64,000 bases of DNA, taken from an uncultured Lachnospiraceae bacterium. Its GTDB lineage: Bacteria > Bacillota > Clostridia > Lachnospirales > Lachnospiraceae. Shown here in pieces: positions 54,429-63,792 of this stretch (the stretch's first letter is position 1; each line of letters begins with the position of its first letter). The stretch lies in NCBI GenBank assembly GCA_910586015.1, contig CAJUGJ010000012.1, forward strand, positions 37,016 to 101,015, read 5' to 3'. Under the pieces are notes generated by a model. It had not been told where the DNA came from. It did no database searches and saw only the letters and a list, made by a program, of their open reading frames with translations. Position numbers and translations under genes: made by a program.

Positions 54429-55124
54429 ATGGTTAGAAAAATTATCAAAATTGATGAAGAAAAATGTACGGGTTGTGGAATATGTGCTACAGCCTGTCAT
54501 GAAGGTGCAATTGGTATAATAGATGGTAAAGCAAAACTTTTGCGTGAAGATTACTGTGACGGTCTAGGAGATTGTCTACCAACCTGTCCTACAAAAGCAA
54601 TTACTTTTGAGGAACGAGAAGCACTTGCCTATGATCAAAATGCTGTAGAAGAATCGAAACTTCAAAAAGAATCTTTACCTTGTGGATGCCCTGGTACAAA
54701 TTCTAAAACGATTCAACATATCGATTCTGTCTGTGAATCTGACCTTTCTGTCAAAGCAGTAAGCAGATTAAATCAATGGCCAGTACAGATTAAGTTATTA
54801 CCAGTAAATGCACCTTATTTTGACGGTGCAAATCTACTTGTAGCAGCTGATTGTACAGCATATGCCTATGGAAACTTCCACAATGACTTCATTAAAAATA
54901 AAATTACTTTAATTGGATGTCCAAAACTTGATATGATAGATTATACAGAAAAGCTGACACAGATTATTGCAGGAAATAATATTAAAAGTGTTACAGTAGT
55001 TCGTATGGAAGTTCCTTGTTGTGGTGGTATTGAAAATGCAGTAAAACAGGCACTTATGTCAAGTGGAAAATTTATTCCTTGGAACGTTATCACAATATCA
55101 ACAAATGGAACGATTATAGAATAA
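54429..55124 (+). CDS. 4Fe-4S ferredoxin-type protein
   Basis: A 231-residue protein with two cluster motifs at the N-terminus: CTGCGICATACHEGAI and the second set DYCDGLGDCLPTCPTKAI. The C-terminal domain keeps an EVPCCGGIE motif and a cysteine-flanked LVAADCTAYAYGNFH. Proteins of this shape sit beside Crp/Fnr regulators and hybrid-cluster proteins in anaerobes and probably handle redox stress. The second ATG (54429) is 6 bases from GGGAGG and is preferred. Confidence 0.85.
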   Translation: MVRKIIKIDEEKCTGCGICATACHEGAIGIIDGKAKLLREDYCDGLGDCLPTCPTKAITFEEREALAYDQNAVEESKLQKESLPCGCPGTNSKTIQHIDSVCESDLSVKAVSRLNQWPVQIKLLPVNAPYFDGANLLVAADCTAYAYGNFHNDFIKNKITLIGCPKLDMIDYTEKLTQIIAGNNIKSVTVVRMEVPCCGGIENAVKQALMSSGKFIPWNVITISTNGTIIE

Positions 55125-55206
55125 ATTTCATAGTAACGTATAGATGAGTTCCTTTTTATTCTAAATTGGTATTGAATTGTTTATAGTTGTATTTATATAA
55201 TCTTCC

Positions 55207-55246
55207 AATTAACTATCTTGAAATGTTGTTTTCAAGATAGTTAATT
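55207..55246. terminator. Terminator overlapping a truncated gene end
   Basis: AATTAACTATCTTGAAA (55207-55223) pairs with TTTCAAGATAGTTAATT (55230-55246). It ends the ferredoxin transcript and overlaps the stop of the truncated flavoprotein gene. Confidence 0.85.
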
Positions 55247-55501
55247 TGCATTTACGATTAAATCTGCTGTTTTTATCTTTGGAACAAGTGAATTAAAATC
55301 ATCTTTTTGTACACAAGGTTTTCCATAGCGACAGGCATTACAGCCTGTACAGCCATTCACATTCAGTTTATTTAATGATACAAGCTCTATTTGATGTCCA
55401 GCTTCTATAGCTCCTTTCATAAAGGATTCTGCTAACTGTATCGTATTTCCATTGGTTCGCCCATCGCCTAAAATGACTATTATTTTTTTCAAATTTTTCA
55501 C
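55241..55501 (-). pseudogene. NADPH-dependent FMN reductase-like protein, C-terminally truncated
   Basis: 86 codons covering only the N-terminal half of the family: the flavin loop ILGDGRTNGNTIQLAESF and NGCTGCNACRYGKPCVQKDD. It stops at DLIVNAN where the family continues for roughly 100 more residues including the second flavin loop. Likely a remnant. The start has GGGAG upstream. Confidence 0.8.
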
Positions 55502-55698
55502 TCCCTTGCTTAATATCGTTCTTTATGCTATTCTATATTGGCAATGTCAAAAAAACAAGTACATACTTTTTTGACAAATACTATCTTTAAGGAAAGTATT
55601 TGTTAGTAGAGAACAGAAAACAGTGGAAAATCTTTTTCCTTTAGTGGACTATTATGATAAAAAAGATATAACTATAATCAAAAAAAATGGAGGTTAAG

Positions 55699-56283
55699 AT
55701 GATAAAAATATTCGCTCTTGGTATTCTCTTCTTCTTTTATTCTGTCTACATTGGAAAAATGTTAATGCAAAAAAGAAAGGGAATTATAACCGATCATATT
55801 GCAAAAAGTCAAATACATAATAAAGAATTTTACATAGAAATAATCATGAAAATTGCCACTTATAGTATAGTTTTCGTTGAAATATTGTCAATTATATTTG
55901 GATATAGTCTACTTCCTATATGGCTACAGATTGTTGGTTGTGTGATAGGATATATCGGGGATTTTATATTTGCAAATGCGGTTTGGACAATGCGTGATAG
56001 TTGGAGGGCAGGACTTGCCAGAGAAGATCAAACGAAAATGGTTACTAGAGGAATATATAAGATCAGCCGAAATCCTGCATTTTTAGGATTTGATCTCATG
56101 TATATCGGTATCTGTCTTTGTTTCTTTCATCCCATTTTGTTTGTATTTACAATTTGGGCTATTGTTATGCTACATTTACAAATTAGACAAGAAGAAAAAT
56201 ATCTTGCAGAAGTATTTGGACAAGAATATCAAAATTATAAAGCAAAAACAAGAAGATACTTAGGTTGGAAATTGACAAAATAA
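55699..56283 (+). CDS. Isoprenylcysteine carboxyl methyltransferase-like membrane protein
   Basis: A 194-residue protein with about four membrane segments and the C-terminal signature RNPAFLGFDLMYIG, then RQEEKYLAEVFGQEYQNYKA, typical of the bacterial ICMT/PEMT family. These methylate small or lipid substrates; the substrate is unknown. Start ATG 55699 follows GGAGG, so the longer frame is not used. Confidence 0.85.
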   Translation: MIKIFALGILFFFYSVYIGKMLMQKRKGIITDHIAKSQIHNKEFYIEIIMKIATYSIVFVEILSIIFGYSLLPIWLQIVGCVIGYIGDFIFANAVWTMRDSWRAGLAREDQTKMVTRGIYKISRNPAFLGFDLMYIGICLCFFHPILFVFTIWAIVMLHLQIRQEEKYLAEVFGQEYQNYKAKTRRYLGWKLTK

Positions 56284-56308
56284 TGAAAAAAGATTGGAGA
56301 TAACATTT

Positions 56309-56812
56309 ATGTTTCGGATAGAAGTAGATAATCTTGGTTGGATAGATATGCGTAAAGATAACTGTGAAGATTTGTGTCTACATGGATATGTAACTGTGTA
56401 TATTGGTAAAAGAAAGTTAGCATATAAAGCAACTGTAAGTGCAACTGCTTTGTACTTATTAAAGTCTCTGACCGAAGATCATATCATTTATAAAGACAAT
56501 CAAATGCTTCCATGTTGTGGCTTTTGTTTAATCGCAGATGATAAACTAGAAAATGTCGTAATATCCGGTTGTCCTAATGGTATTGATTGGTCTGTACTTC
56601 ATAAAGGAGAAACAGTCCAATTAATTTTAGAAGATGGTTCAGAAACAGTCCTCTCCCTCTATGAATATAAACAAGAAGTGTTTCAATTTGTAGATAAAAT
56701 TGAAAAATTTTACAAGTTCAGCCTGCCGAGAATACTTCCAACAGATGAATTTGATAGAAATGGATATATTGCCTTTTGGAATGAATGGCACCGTAGAAGA
56801 ACAGAAAAATAA
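56309..56812 (+). CDS. Hypothetical protein (167 aa)
   Basis: A soluble protein starting at ATG 56309 (GGAGATAAC upstream), 25 bases after the methyltransferase gene and probably co-transcribed. Cys and acidic residues are frequent (CCGFCLIADDKLENV). No family I can name. It ends with an aromatic, basic tail (FWNEWHRRRTEK). Similar small proteins occur among polymorphic-toxin immunity genes, but that is a guess. Confidence 0.6.
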   Translation: MFRIEVDNLGWIDMRKDNCEDLCLHGYVTVYIGKRKLAYKATVSATALYLLKSLTEDHIIYKDNQMLPCCGFCLIADDKLENVVISGCPNGIDWSVLHKGETVQLILEDGSETVLSLYEYKQEVFQFVDKIEKFYKFSLPRILPTDEFDRNGYIAFWNEWHRRRTEK

Positions 56813-56827
56813 TATAATACTTTGATT

Positions 56828-57703
56828 TTAAAAGGTAGTATCCCAATATATATACTCTCTTGAAGTATCATTTATTTTTTTTAAATACTCTGTTTTTCTA
56901 TTATAAAAAATACCAGAATCCAAGCTTTCATTCATTTCCTCATAGAAAAGCTCAACCAATTTTGGCTCAAGGATATGATATATGAATGGTTTTATTTCTC
57001 CAAACAAAGTTTCAATCCGTTTTCTATTTATTTCTCTATCAAAAAATTTAATAATCGCATCATTCCAAAAAAATTTTTTTGAAAAATATCCATCATCAAA
57101 ATCCCAAATATGACTTGTCCAAAATTTCCGTGTTTCATTTATAGCAAGTAAATTATCATTTTCCTTAAAAAGAAGAATCGAAAGATATTGAAAAAATGAA
57201 TATTTTATTTCTAATGATCCTTCAAAAATTTTTCGAAATAACTGTTTAATATTATTATGATACAATGCAGTTGTAGTATTAAATAGAGAAATCCATTCAA
57301 GAATACATACATTCTGTCTTTCCATTTTCTTTATTGTGTGATGAATATAATATTTCATAATAGCTTGATAATTTCTTTCTCCAACCGCATACCTAAAATT
57401 TTTTTGATTAAAGAACATTGCCAAATTAAATTCATAATAAATATCGGTTGCTATTTTATTATTATATAACACAGCCCACTCCATCGCCTTTAAATAAAAT
57501 GGCAGCAGGTATTTTATTAACTCTGGCTGAATACGCTCAGAATAGATACAATCCATTGCAAAATTATATAAAATCAAATATTCTTCCTCTATCTCTTGTT
57601 CTATCTTTTGATTTACAATAAATTTTTTTAATTCATATATATCTGTTTCATCAAGCTGCATCGTTATAGGTATCATGTTACATTTCCTCACTTTCAAATC
57701 CAT
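56828..57703 (-). CDS. Hypothetical protein (291 aa)
   Basis: A helical, aromatic-rich protein (KYYIHHTIKKMERQ, REYIYWDTTF at the end) with no recognised domain or membrane segment. Convergent with the previous gene (15 bases apart). The first ATG at 57703 is used; the ATG near residue 10 (MIPITMQLDE) is an alternative. Confidence 0.6.
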   Translation of the reverse strand: MDLKVRKCNMIPITMQLDETDIYELKKFIVNQKIEQEIEEEYLILYNFAMDCIYSERIQPELIKYLLPFYLKAMEWAVLYNNKIATDIYYEFNLAMFFNQKNFRYAVGERNYQAIMKYYIHHTIKKMERQNVCILEWISLFNTTTALYHNNIKQLFRKIFEGSLEIKYSFFQYLSILLFKENDNLLAINETRKFWTSHIWDFDDGYFSKKFFWNDAIIKFFDREINRKRIETLFGEIKPFIYHILEPKLVELFYEEMNESLDSGIFYNRKTEYLKKINDTSREYIYWDTTF

Positions 57704-57849
57704 GTATTGCTTTATAGTATATCACATTCTTGAAATGTCCATAATAACTTAACCACCTTAAATTGATATTGCAGTTTCAGGATATATATACTTATTTGTT
57801 TACTATAAAAGACAAATATGACAGAAAAAATATTGGTAATACTGTAATA

Positions 57850-58353
57850 TCACATTTCTTGAATATTTGAGGGAATAAAATTTGGGGGCTCTTTTTTACA
57901 GTACATAATTTTATCGATTCCTTTATCCCATATTGCATACCATCCGTTCTCAACCTCTAATTCAAAAATCTTTTCCATTTCTAATTCTGGATATGAGAGA
58001 CATTGAATCAACTCACTTGCTGTAACTGCTAATAATTTACCCGTAGGAATATGCAACCATTTAGGAAAATCTATAATTTCATTGCCTTTTTCAATTTTAC
58101 ATTCCTTTTTCATACTATCCAAAAGCCAAATTATCATCTTTCCATGCCCACAAAATTCCCTTATTTGTTTTGTTTCTCGTGATCTTACAGTCTCCCACGT
58201 CTCATTTGGAAAATCAAAAATTAATTCCGTTTTTCCAAATCGATCGAGTAAAATATCCATAGCATATAACATATCACTATTCAATTCTGCTAAATAGCTT
58301 TTATCTATAAAAACAAAGCCATCTATTTCTTCACATTCTAATATGAATTTCAT
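57850..58353 (-). CDS. Hypothetical protein (167 aa), possible immunity protein
   Basis: A small acidic protein (FILECEEIDGFVFIDKSYL) with a C-terminal GWYAIWDKGIDKIMYCKK. No family named. AAAGGAG lies before the ATG. Small single genes of this look often encode immunity or phage-defence accessory proteins; this is not shown here. Confidence 0.55.
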   Translation of the reverse strand: MKFILECEEIDGFVFIDKSYLAELNSDMLYAMDILLDRFGKTELIFDFPNETWETVRSRETKQIREFCGHGKMIIWLLDSMKKECKIEKGNEIIDFPKWLHIPTGKLLAVTASELIQCLSYPELEMEKIFELEVENGWYAIWDKGIDKIMYCKKEPPNFIPSNIQEM

Positions 58354-58557
58354 TTTCTATTTCTCCTTTGGCATAAATTCCTATTTATCGCTATCAGTAT
58401 AGCACACTTTTGACTGGATCACAATGATATATTATGTTCTTTTAATTTCTCTTTTCTCAGTCACAATTCCCTTTACATATGGAAGAAGATTGTATACAAT
58501 AATCCTAGATACCATGACGAGAAAATTAAAAAATATTTTTTGAAAAGGAGATTGAAA

Positions 58558-59106
58558 ATGAATATTAAAACATATGATGAGGAGCTTGTTAAGACCTTTT
58601 CAAAAGCTGCATATAATGCGTTTTCAGCCTTAAAAAAGAATTATAAAGAACAATTTTATTATTATGTATTTGTTTTTGATCTAGGACTTCCATACATTTC
58701 TGCGTGGTCTTATGAAGCACTGGAAAAAACAATTATAAATGATAAAATAACGGATGAAGAGAAAAATTGTTTTAAATGGAGTTGTTCCGATTCTCCATAT
58801 GTTTTTTATGGATATGATGAATTCTTTCATGAAATACAAGAATTGCTTAATAAAAGAGACGAAGAATTATCGAATGAAGATGATGAATGGGATATACGAG
58901 TGAATTCAATGGAAGAAACAATGAAAAGACTTGATAGATCTGGATTGTTTGGAACTGGAGAGGAGCGTAAAAATGTAGTTATTAACGTAGAAATAGTACC
59001 TCCTGATGGTTCAGAATATCATAGAGCCATACGATTAAATGAAATGTCTTCTGTTTTGTCTGAATACTTGAAATCCTGTGAAGATCCAGAAGACGAGATT
59101 GAATAG
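58558..59106 (+). CDS. DUF4303-like protein
   Basis: A 182-residue acidic protein. The N-terminal fold (YYYVFVFDLGLPYISAWSYE) resembles DUF4303/SMI1-type immunity families. Start ATG 58558 follows AAAAGGAG, so the longer frame is not used. The acidic C-terminus (SCEDPEDEIE) is typical of toxin-immunity proteins. No toxin is adjacent. Confidence 0.6.
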   Translation: MNIKTYDEELVKTFSKAAYNAFSALKKNYKEQFYYYVFVFDLGLPYISAWSYEALEKTIINDKITDEEKNCFKWSCSDSPYVFYGYDEFFHEIQELLNKRDEELSNEDDEWDIRVNSMEETMKRLDRSGLFGTGEERKNVVINVEIVPPDGSEYHRAIRLNEMSSVLSEYLKSCEDPEDEIE

Positions 59107-59234
59107 ACAGCCTGTAAATTTTCCAAATATTTTTTCTATCTCATTTTTGGCATAATACTGGTGATTTCTCAAAATGCCAAAAATTAGCACCCTTTTTTGA
59201 TTTCCTATCTTGGTGTGCTGTTCTGTATATACGA

Positions 59235-59300
59235 CTATTGTGCAATGATAAAAAGTACAATTCTACAAACCATAATTTACTTTTTATCATTGCACAATAG
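59235..59300. repeat. Perfect 23-bp inverted repeat
   Basis: The arm at 59235-59257 (begins CTATTGTGCAATG) is exactly mirrored at 59278-59300, with a 20-base loop. It overlaps the stop of the minus-strand GNAT remnant. It may be a terminator or a miniature mobile element. Confidence 0.75.
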
Positions 59301-59766
59301 CCAACATTATAACATCATGGAATTCTCGCCCAAAAGGATAATAATGAAGAATTCCCTCCTGCAAATATCCATTTTTTTTAAGTACACGTATTGAAGACCT
59401 ATTTTCTATATGAACAAGACCTTGAATTCTTCGAAGCCCAAGTTCTTTTATGCCGAAATTGGTTACTCTTGCTGCGACTTCAATAGCAACACCTTTTCCC
59501 CAACTATCATAAGAATAATGGTAAGAGATTTCCGCTATAGTTTTTTTAACAAATCCTCCTAAATCAATTCTTCCAATTACCTTTTTACTTACTTTTTCTT
59601 TTACACACCATGTAAATACAAGTTTTCTTTTCAAAAGTTTCCCATTAACATTATTGAGCTAATTTGTAATGTGCGGTTCCTTATCAAATAGCGGTACTCC
59701 GACACCAAGAAATTTCTGCACTCTATCATCCCTTAATATATCAAAGTAATCTTTAAATTGTTTCAT
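59287..59766 (-). pseudogene. GNAT acetyltransferase split by an in-frame TAG
   Basis: From ATG 59766 the frame gives MKQFKDYFDILRDDRVQKFL to a TAG near 59661, then continues in the same frame through VIGRIDLGGF, SYDSWGKGVAIEVAARV (acetyl-CoA motif) and GLRRIQGLVHIENRSS to the stop at 59287. The stop and a likely internal deletion make it non-functional. Confidence 0.75.
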
Positions 59767-59784
59767 TTATCAAAACTCCTTTAT

Positions 59785-60291
59785 TTATACGTAAGATACA
59801 TAATCCTCTAAATTACATCTTTTAAAATGTTCTTGCGAAGGCATTGCGTCTGTATATCCCATAATTAAAATTGCAACAGGCTCAATGTTGTCTGATAAAT
59901 CAAATTCAATTTTGATAGCTTCTGGGATAAAATACATTATCCATGTAGTTCCTATGCCAAGTTCTGTCGCTTCCATCATCATATGTGTTGCAACGATACT
60001 TGCATCTATATCACCACTATTTTTATCATCATATAATCGTTTCCAGCACTTTTTCCTGTCATAACAAATAATAAATGCAAGCGGAGCATTATAATGACAT
60101 TCTGTGCATTTCTTCAATGTTTTAAGTCCTTTCTGTGAATTAACCACGATTATTTTCTGTGGTTGGTAATTATGTGCAGTTGGTGCAACATTTCCAGCTA
60201 AAAGAATTTTATCTATTATCATCTGTGGAATAGGAAGTTCTTTGAAATTTCGTACAGAGTATCTTTTTTCTGCTAATTCTAAAAAATCCAT
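59785..60291 (-). CDS. Nitroreductase-family protein
   Basis: A 168-residue flavoprotein, with RYSVRNFKELPIP binding FMN at the start, NVAPTAHNYQPQKIIVV, and LGIGTTWIMYFIPEA. Start ATG 60291 follows GGAGAAAA. Family members reduce nitro groups, quinones or similar compounds with NAD(P)H. It stands alone. Confidence 0.9.
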   Translation of the reverse strand: MDFLELAEKRYSVRNFKELPIPQMIIDKILLAGNVAPTAHNYQPQKIIVVNSQKGLKTLKKCTECHYNAPLAFIICYDRKKCWKRLYDDKNSGDIDASIVATHMMMEATELGIGTTWIMYFIPEAIKIEFDLSDNIEPVAILIMGYTDAMPSQEHFKRCNLEDYVSYV

Positions 60292-60439
60292 ATTTTTCTC
60301 CTTACAAATTCTATTATTGGTGGTTTTATTATAACATTTCATTCTAAAAGTCGAGTTCGGCAAAAATTATCCTTTTCGATTTCTGCAATCTAATTTTTTT
60401 TAGTGTAAATACAACAAACTAGAATTTGTAATTATTGAA

Positions 60440-60733
60440 TTAAAATTCATAATCAATACATGCTCTATCAACTCTAACAGAAGATACAAATTTACCAAAT
60501 TCTAAATGTTGCGGTGACTTCTGATATTCATTTAACATTTCTACTGTATCAAAGTCGAAAATTAAAGCCACATCATAATTAGAGGCTGGTGTTTTTTCTG
60601 CATTTTTAACTATGTTAAATTTTTTAATTATATCTAATTCTTTAAGCTTTTCGGCTCTCTCAAAAAACTCTGCAATACTTTTTTCTTTGTTGTCTTCCTT
60701 TAATGTGAACATACATATATGTCTTATCATCAT
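60440..60733 (-). CDS. Dabb-family (stress-response A/B barrel) protein
   Basis: A 97-residue single-domain protein with the Dabb pattern: MIRHICMFTLKED, then YDVALIFDFDTVEMLNEYQ and SPQHLEFGKFV. It forms a dimeric alpha-beta barrel, with unknown substrate in bacteria. AGAGGTG lies before the start. Confidence 0.88.
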   Translation of the reverse strand: MMIRHICMFTLKEDNKEKSIAEFFERAEKLKELDIIKKFNIVKNAEKTPASNYDVALIFDFDTVEMLNEYQKSPQHLEFGKFVSSVRVDRACIDYEF

Positions 60734-61009
60734 AACACCTCTTCAAATTCAAATTTATTTCCTCATTAGTTATGAATATTTTATCACAAAACCTATTATC
60801 TGTCATTCCTTTTCCTCTATCACTTCCGTAGCCATCAGTACACTCAAAAGGATACCTTTTGAAAAAAGTTTGCTATTAGCAGATTAGTAGTAACAGCTCT
60901 GAAAGTGCAATTTCGTGTTCGATTCCCTCTTAGCAGCATGGCTGATAACAAATATTCAAAAAATCAAGTCCTAAGACTTTATGTCTAACGTATTCTCGTA
61001 GAACCAAGT

Positions 61010-61872
61010 TTATTGTGCCTTTTTATTGCATATCATAATGTAATCCATGATATATTTAACAGAATTGCAGGCGTCTTCAAAAGTAATATCCTTTGCATAA
61101 TCAAAATTTTTCTGATACTTTTTCCAAAGATTCTGCATCTGTAGATTATCCTGATTTCCTTAATGATTTCCACATAATTTTGCATCACATGACTACTCCC
61201 CCTCTTTGCGCTTGTACGATCCAATGCCCGTTTCAAAATATTTTTATCGCATTCGTTTCCACGCAAAGCAAAGATAATATGTATATCATAAAAATCTCTT
61301 GGTCGGGTATTGGCAATACTGCGTGATAATACAGTTTCTATTTTTTCTGCCAGAACTGTTTCCAGATTATAAGCCAATATACTTAATGTCCTGTCATCAA
61401 AGAGAAGTTTAAATGTATATTCTATTTCTTTCGGTGTGATTATATCCCCAGTCGTAACATCTACCGTCAGAGGTACACTGATGGGAGGATAATTCGCTTT
61501 TAAAGAAACACGTATGCCGGGATAATCATCCGTTTCACGAATATCATAAATATCTTCTAAAGTAAAGCTCACATCATCCTCTATTTCAACAGCACATATT
61601 TCCTTAAAAACCTTTCGGATTAATTCATGAGTTAATGTAAAGCCTTTTATTGTTGTATCCAGATCCATCGTTGTTCTGGTATCCAGCCCAACAATTACCG
61701 ATATTAAGAATCCGTCTTTTAATATAAAATTATTTTTATATGTTGATAGTGAAATTCTTTCCAGCAGCCTCTCCAATATGTAGTTCTGCATGACAAGTTG
61801 TGCAGAAATATTTTTCTCTGCTGCCTTTTTCTTAATGAACGCTTTAAGCTGCATTGGATTTCTGGTTATCAT
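61010..61872 (-). pseudogene. AbiEii-type nucleotidyltransferase toxin, frameshifted near the C-terminus
   Basis: Most of the protein is intact: LKDGFLISVIVGLDTRTTMD with the DNA-polymerase-beta-like active site, LAEKIETVLSRS, and TRPRDFYDIHII. Near residue 240 (about 61147) the frame changes. The normal ending (LWKKYQKNFDYAKDITFEDA, then the stop at 61010) is in another frame, while the present frame ends at 61033 with nonsense. Loss of one G from a GGG run at CAGGATAATC explains it. The family kills cells by modifying tRNA or nucleotides (type IV toxin-antitoxin, phage defence). The N-terminal catalytic part may still be made. Confidence 0.82.
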
Positions 61873-62462
61873 AGCAGCACCTCCATATAATGCAATATCT
61901 TTGGTTTTACCCTTAGCTGCTCCGCATATTTCATCAACTTGTGTATATCTTTTTCTTTAGAAGCCGCGTACCGTTTCATTGCTCCATTTACGATCTGAAT
62001 ATCACTGCCGCTGCCACGCACAATGTCACATAATGTTCTTTCGAGATTGTATATTTTGATGGGATTCCCGCAGGGCGACTTTATTTCGATGATTCCAAGT
62101 GTATAATTATCTGGCACAACTCGTTTCACAATAATATTTTCCTGTTTAAGAGAAGGCGCATTATACCCTTTTGGAAAAGTCATTGTATATTTTTCCGGTG
62201 TCCTGTCTGAATATTCTAAAAGGTACAATGCTGTATCATGGGAATAGATACCCCTTCTATACTTGCACTGCAGCAGATGGAAGTCATCCTCCCATATATC
62301 ACTCCGTATATAAAGCCCCCGTCCATAACGATATAATTCTCCATCCTTTACAAGCTTCTGCAATACGCTTCGGTGAATTCCGGATTCTGTTATCTGTCTG
62401 GTCGTAATGATACCATCCGATGAATTTTCCAAAAGAGTTTTTATTGTAATCTCAGTTCCCAT
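61869..62462 (-). CDS. abiEi: AbiEi antitoxin/repressor
   Basis: A 197-residue protein with an N-terminal winged helix (GIITTRQITESGIHRSVLQK) and the AbiEi C-terminal domain (IKIYNLERTLCDIVRGSGSD). Start ATG 62462 has GGAG 8 bases upstream. It overlaps the toxin gene by 4 bases. AbiEi neutralises AbiEii and represses the operon by binding inverted repeats at its promoter, and such a repeat is present at 62483-62511. Confidence 0.9.
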   Translation of the reverse strand: MGTEITIKTLLENSSDGIITTRQITESGIHRSVLQKLVKDGELYRYGRGLYIRSDIWEDDFHLLQCKYRRGIYSHDTALYLLEYSDRTPEKYTMTFPKGYNAPSLKQENIIVKRVVPDNYTLGIIEIKSPCGNPIKIYNLERTLCDIVRGSGSDIQIVNGAMKRYAASKEKDIHKLMKYAEQLRVKPKILHYMEVLL

Positions 62463-62482
62463 GACAATCGCTCCTTTTTTAT

Positions 62483-62520
62483 ACACATTATATTGTATAT
62501 AAATAATGTGTGTTTGTCAA
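62483..62520 (-). promoter_or_regulatory. abiE promoter and operator palindrome
   Basis: Minus-strand TTGACA (62520-62515), a 17-base spacer, TACAAT (62497-62492). ACACATTAT (62483-62491) and ATAATGTGT (62503-62511) form a perfect 9-bp palindrome that brackets the -10 box, ideal for autorepression. Confidence 0.75.
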
Positions 62521-62533
62521 GTTTTATGATACA

Positions 62534-62795
62534 TAAACACATTAAAGTGGTATTCCATTCCCTGCGCCACTCCAGCACGACCTACAAGCTGAACAAAGGG
62601 GATCGGAAAGCCACCCAAGGAAATATCGACCACGCACAGATCGACATGATCACGGAAATCTATACACATATCATGGGTAAAAACTGGAAGATCAACGCAC
62701 AGAAATTTGAGACTTCTTTTTACCCCAATCCCGATAAGAGGTCGGGGGCGCGAAGGCAAAGCCACTGCAAAACCTACCGGCAGCCATCGCAGTAG
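62534..62795 (+). pseudogene. Tyrosine integrase C-terminal fragment
   Basis: A frame without a start reads FHSLRHSSTTYKL, then DHAQIDMITEIYTHIMG, which is the HxxR and Tyr active-site part of phage-type integrases. The N-terminal two thirds are missing. The sequence is GC-richer than abiE. It looks like the end of a lost element. Confidence 0.85.
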
Positions 62796-62903
62796 TGTAG
62801 ACGGTCTGGATAGGAGGAACGGATGTAGAATGGGAATTGATTTCAGTGGGAAGATATGCTATACTTCTAACCAACAATCGGGACTTGCGAGGAATAATAT
62901 ATT

Positions 62904-63698
62904 ATGGATGAAACTAATATAACTAAAAAAGAAGCCGTCAAGCTGGTGCGGAAACGCTTGAGGGAATTGCTCAAACCATTAGGATTTCAACCGCATCCAA
63001 AAAGCGGTAACTGTCTGATCCGCGTCAGAGAAGATTTTATTGATGAAGTCAGCCTACGGACAGACGGCTCACATTTGACACCGTGTTTTCATATCTATTA
63101 TAGAAAAGCTCCCTTTGAGAGTGCGTATGTGGATTTGGTCAATGGCTCATTGTTGCGTGTCATGAAAAAGCAGGAACAAATTGAAACAAATCTCTGGTGG
63201 AATGTGACCATTCCAGAGAACGGGTCTTATTATTACAAGACGGAACATTTCGAGGAAGTGTGGAAGGATGTGGTGCTTGCGTTAGAGCGATACATTCTGC
63301 CGTATATGGACGCCATGAGCGTGAAGAAGCTGCTCTCATTTATGGTGAAAGGGCAATGGCGGGAGAATGGAGAGGAAGAAATCTTTCAGGTATATCCGAT
63401 TGTGTATTTCAGCGATAAATATTTTGCGTGTATGAATCAAGCTGCGGTATATGGCGTTGGAATGTGGATAGCCGAACGTTATGCAGAAGGATTGCCATAT
63501 ATCATTTTTGCGCAGAATAAGTATCGTGAGCATATCAGACCGCGCGAACTAGAAAAAGAGCAGTTTAATGAGGGACGTGTTTTAGGGGTATTGGACACGC
63601 TGATTGACATTTATGAAAGAAAACCAGAGGAATTAAAAGATACCATTCAACAGTTGTCGAGTATGATTTCTGCAAACTGGATGGATTATATCATGTGA
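62904..63698 (+). CDS. Hypothetical protein (264 aa)
   Basis: A soluble protein, GC-richer than the region to its left. It starts with a basic helix (KKEAVKLVRKRLRELLKPLG), then a beta-rich part (SHLTPCFHIYYRKAPFESAY) and a helical C-terminus (VLDTLIDIYERKPEELK). I recall similar DUF4304-like proteins but cannot confirm it. It lies between an integrase fragment and a relaxase gene, so it is probably mobile-element cargo. Confidence 0.55.
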   Translation: MDETNITKKEAVKLVRKRLRELLKPLGFQPHPKSGNCLIRVREDFIDEVSLRTDGSHLTPCFHIYYRKAPFESAYVDLVNGSLLRVMKKQEQIETNLWWNVTIPENGSYYYKTEHFEEVWKDVVLALERYILPYMDAMSVKKLLSFMVKGQWRENGEEEIFQVYPIVYFSDKYFACMNQAAVYGVGMWIAERYAEGLPYIIFAQNKYREHIRPRELEKEQFNEGRVLGVLDTLIDIYERKPEELKDTIQQLSSMISANWMDYIM

Positions 63699-63792
63699 TT
63701 TGGTACTATTATCAAACCTCCAGCCTATCGGGCAAACAAAACACTAAAACAGGCGACGTTGATAAGTATTGACAATCCCGCCGCCCTGTCTG

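Noticed and set aside
42632..59661. TAG read as an amino acid (two genes with in-frame TAG)
   Set aside because: Other genes here end normally at TAG, for example recombinase 3 and the coiled-coil gene, and both affected genes show further damage, so decay is simpler than recoding.
60880..60960. Possible tRNA 3' half (GTTCGATTCC-like piece)
   Set aside because: The flanking stems do not pair and no cloverleaf forms; at most an old attachment remnant.
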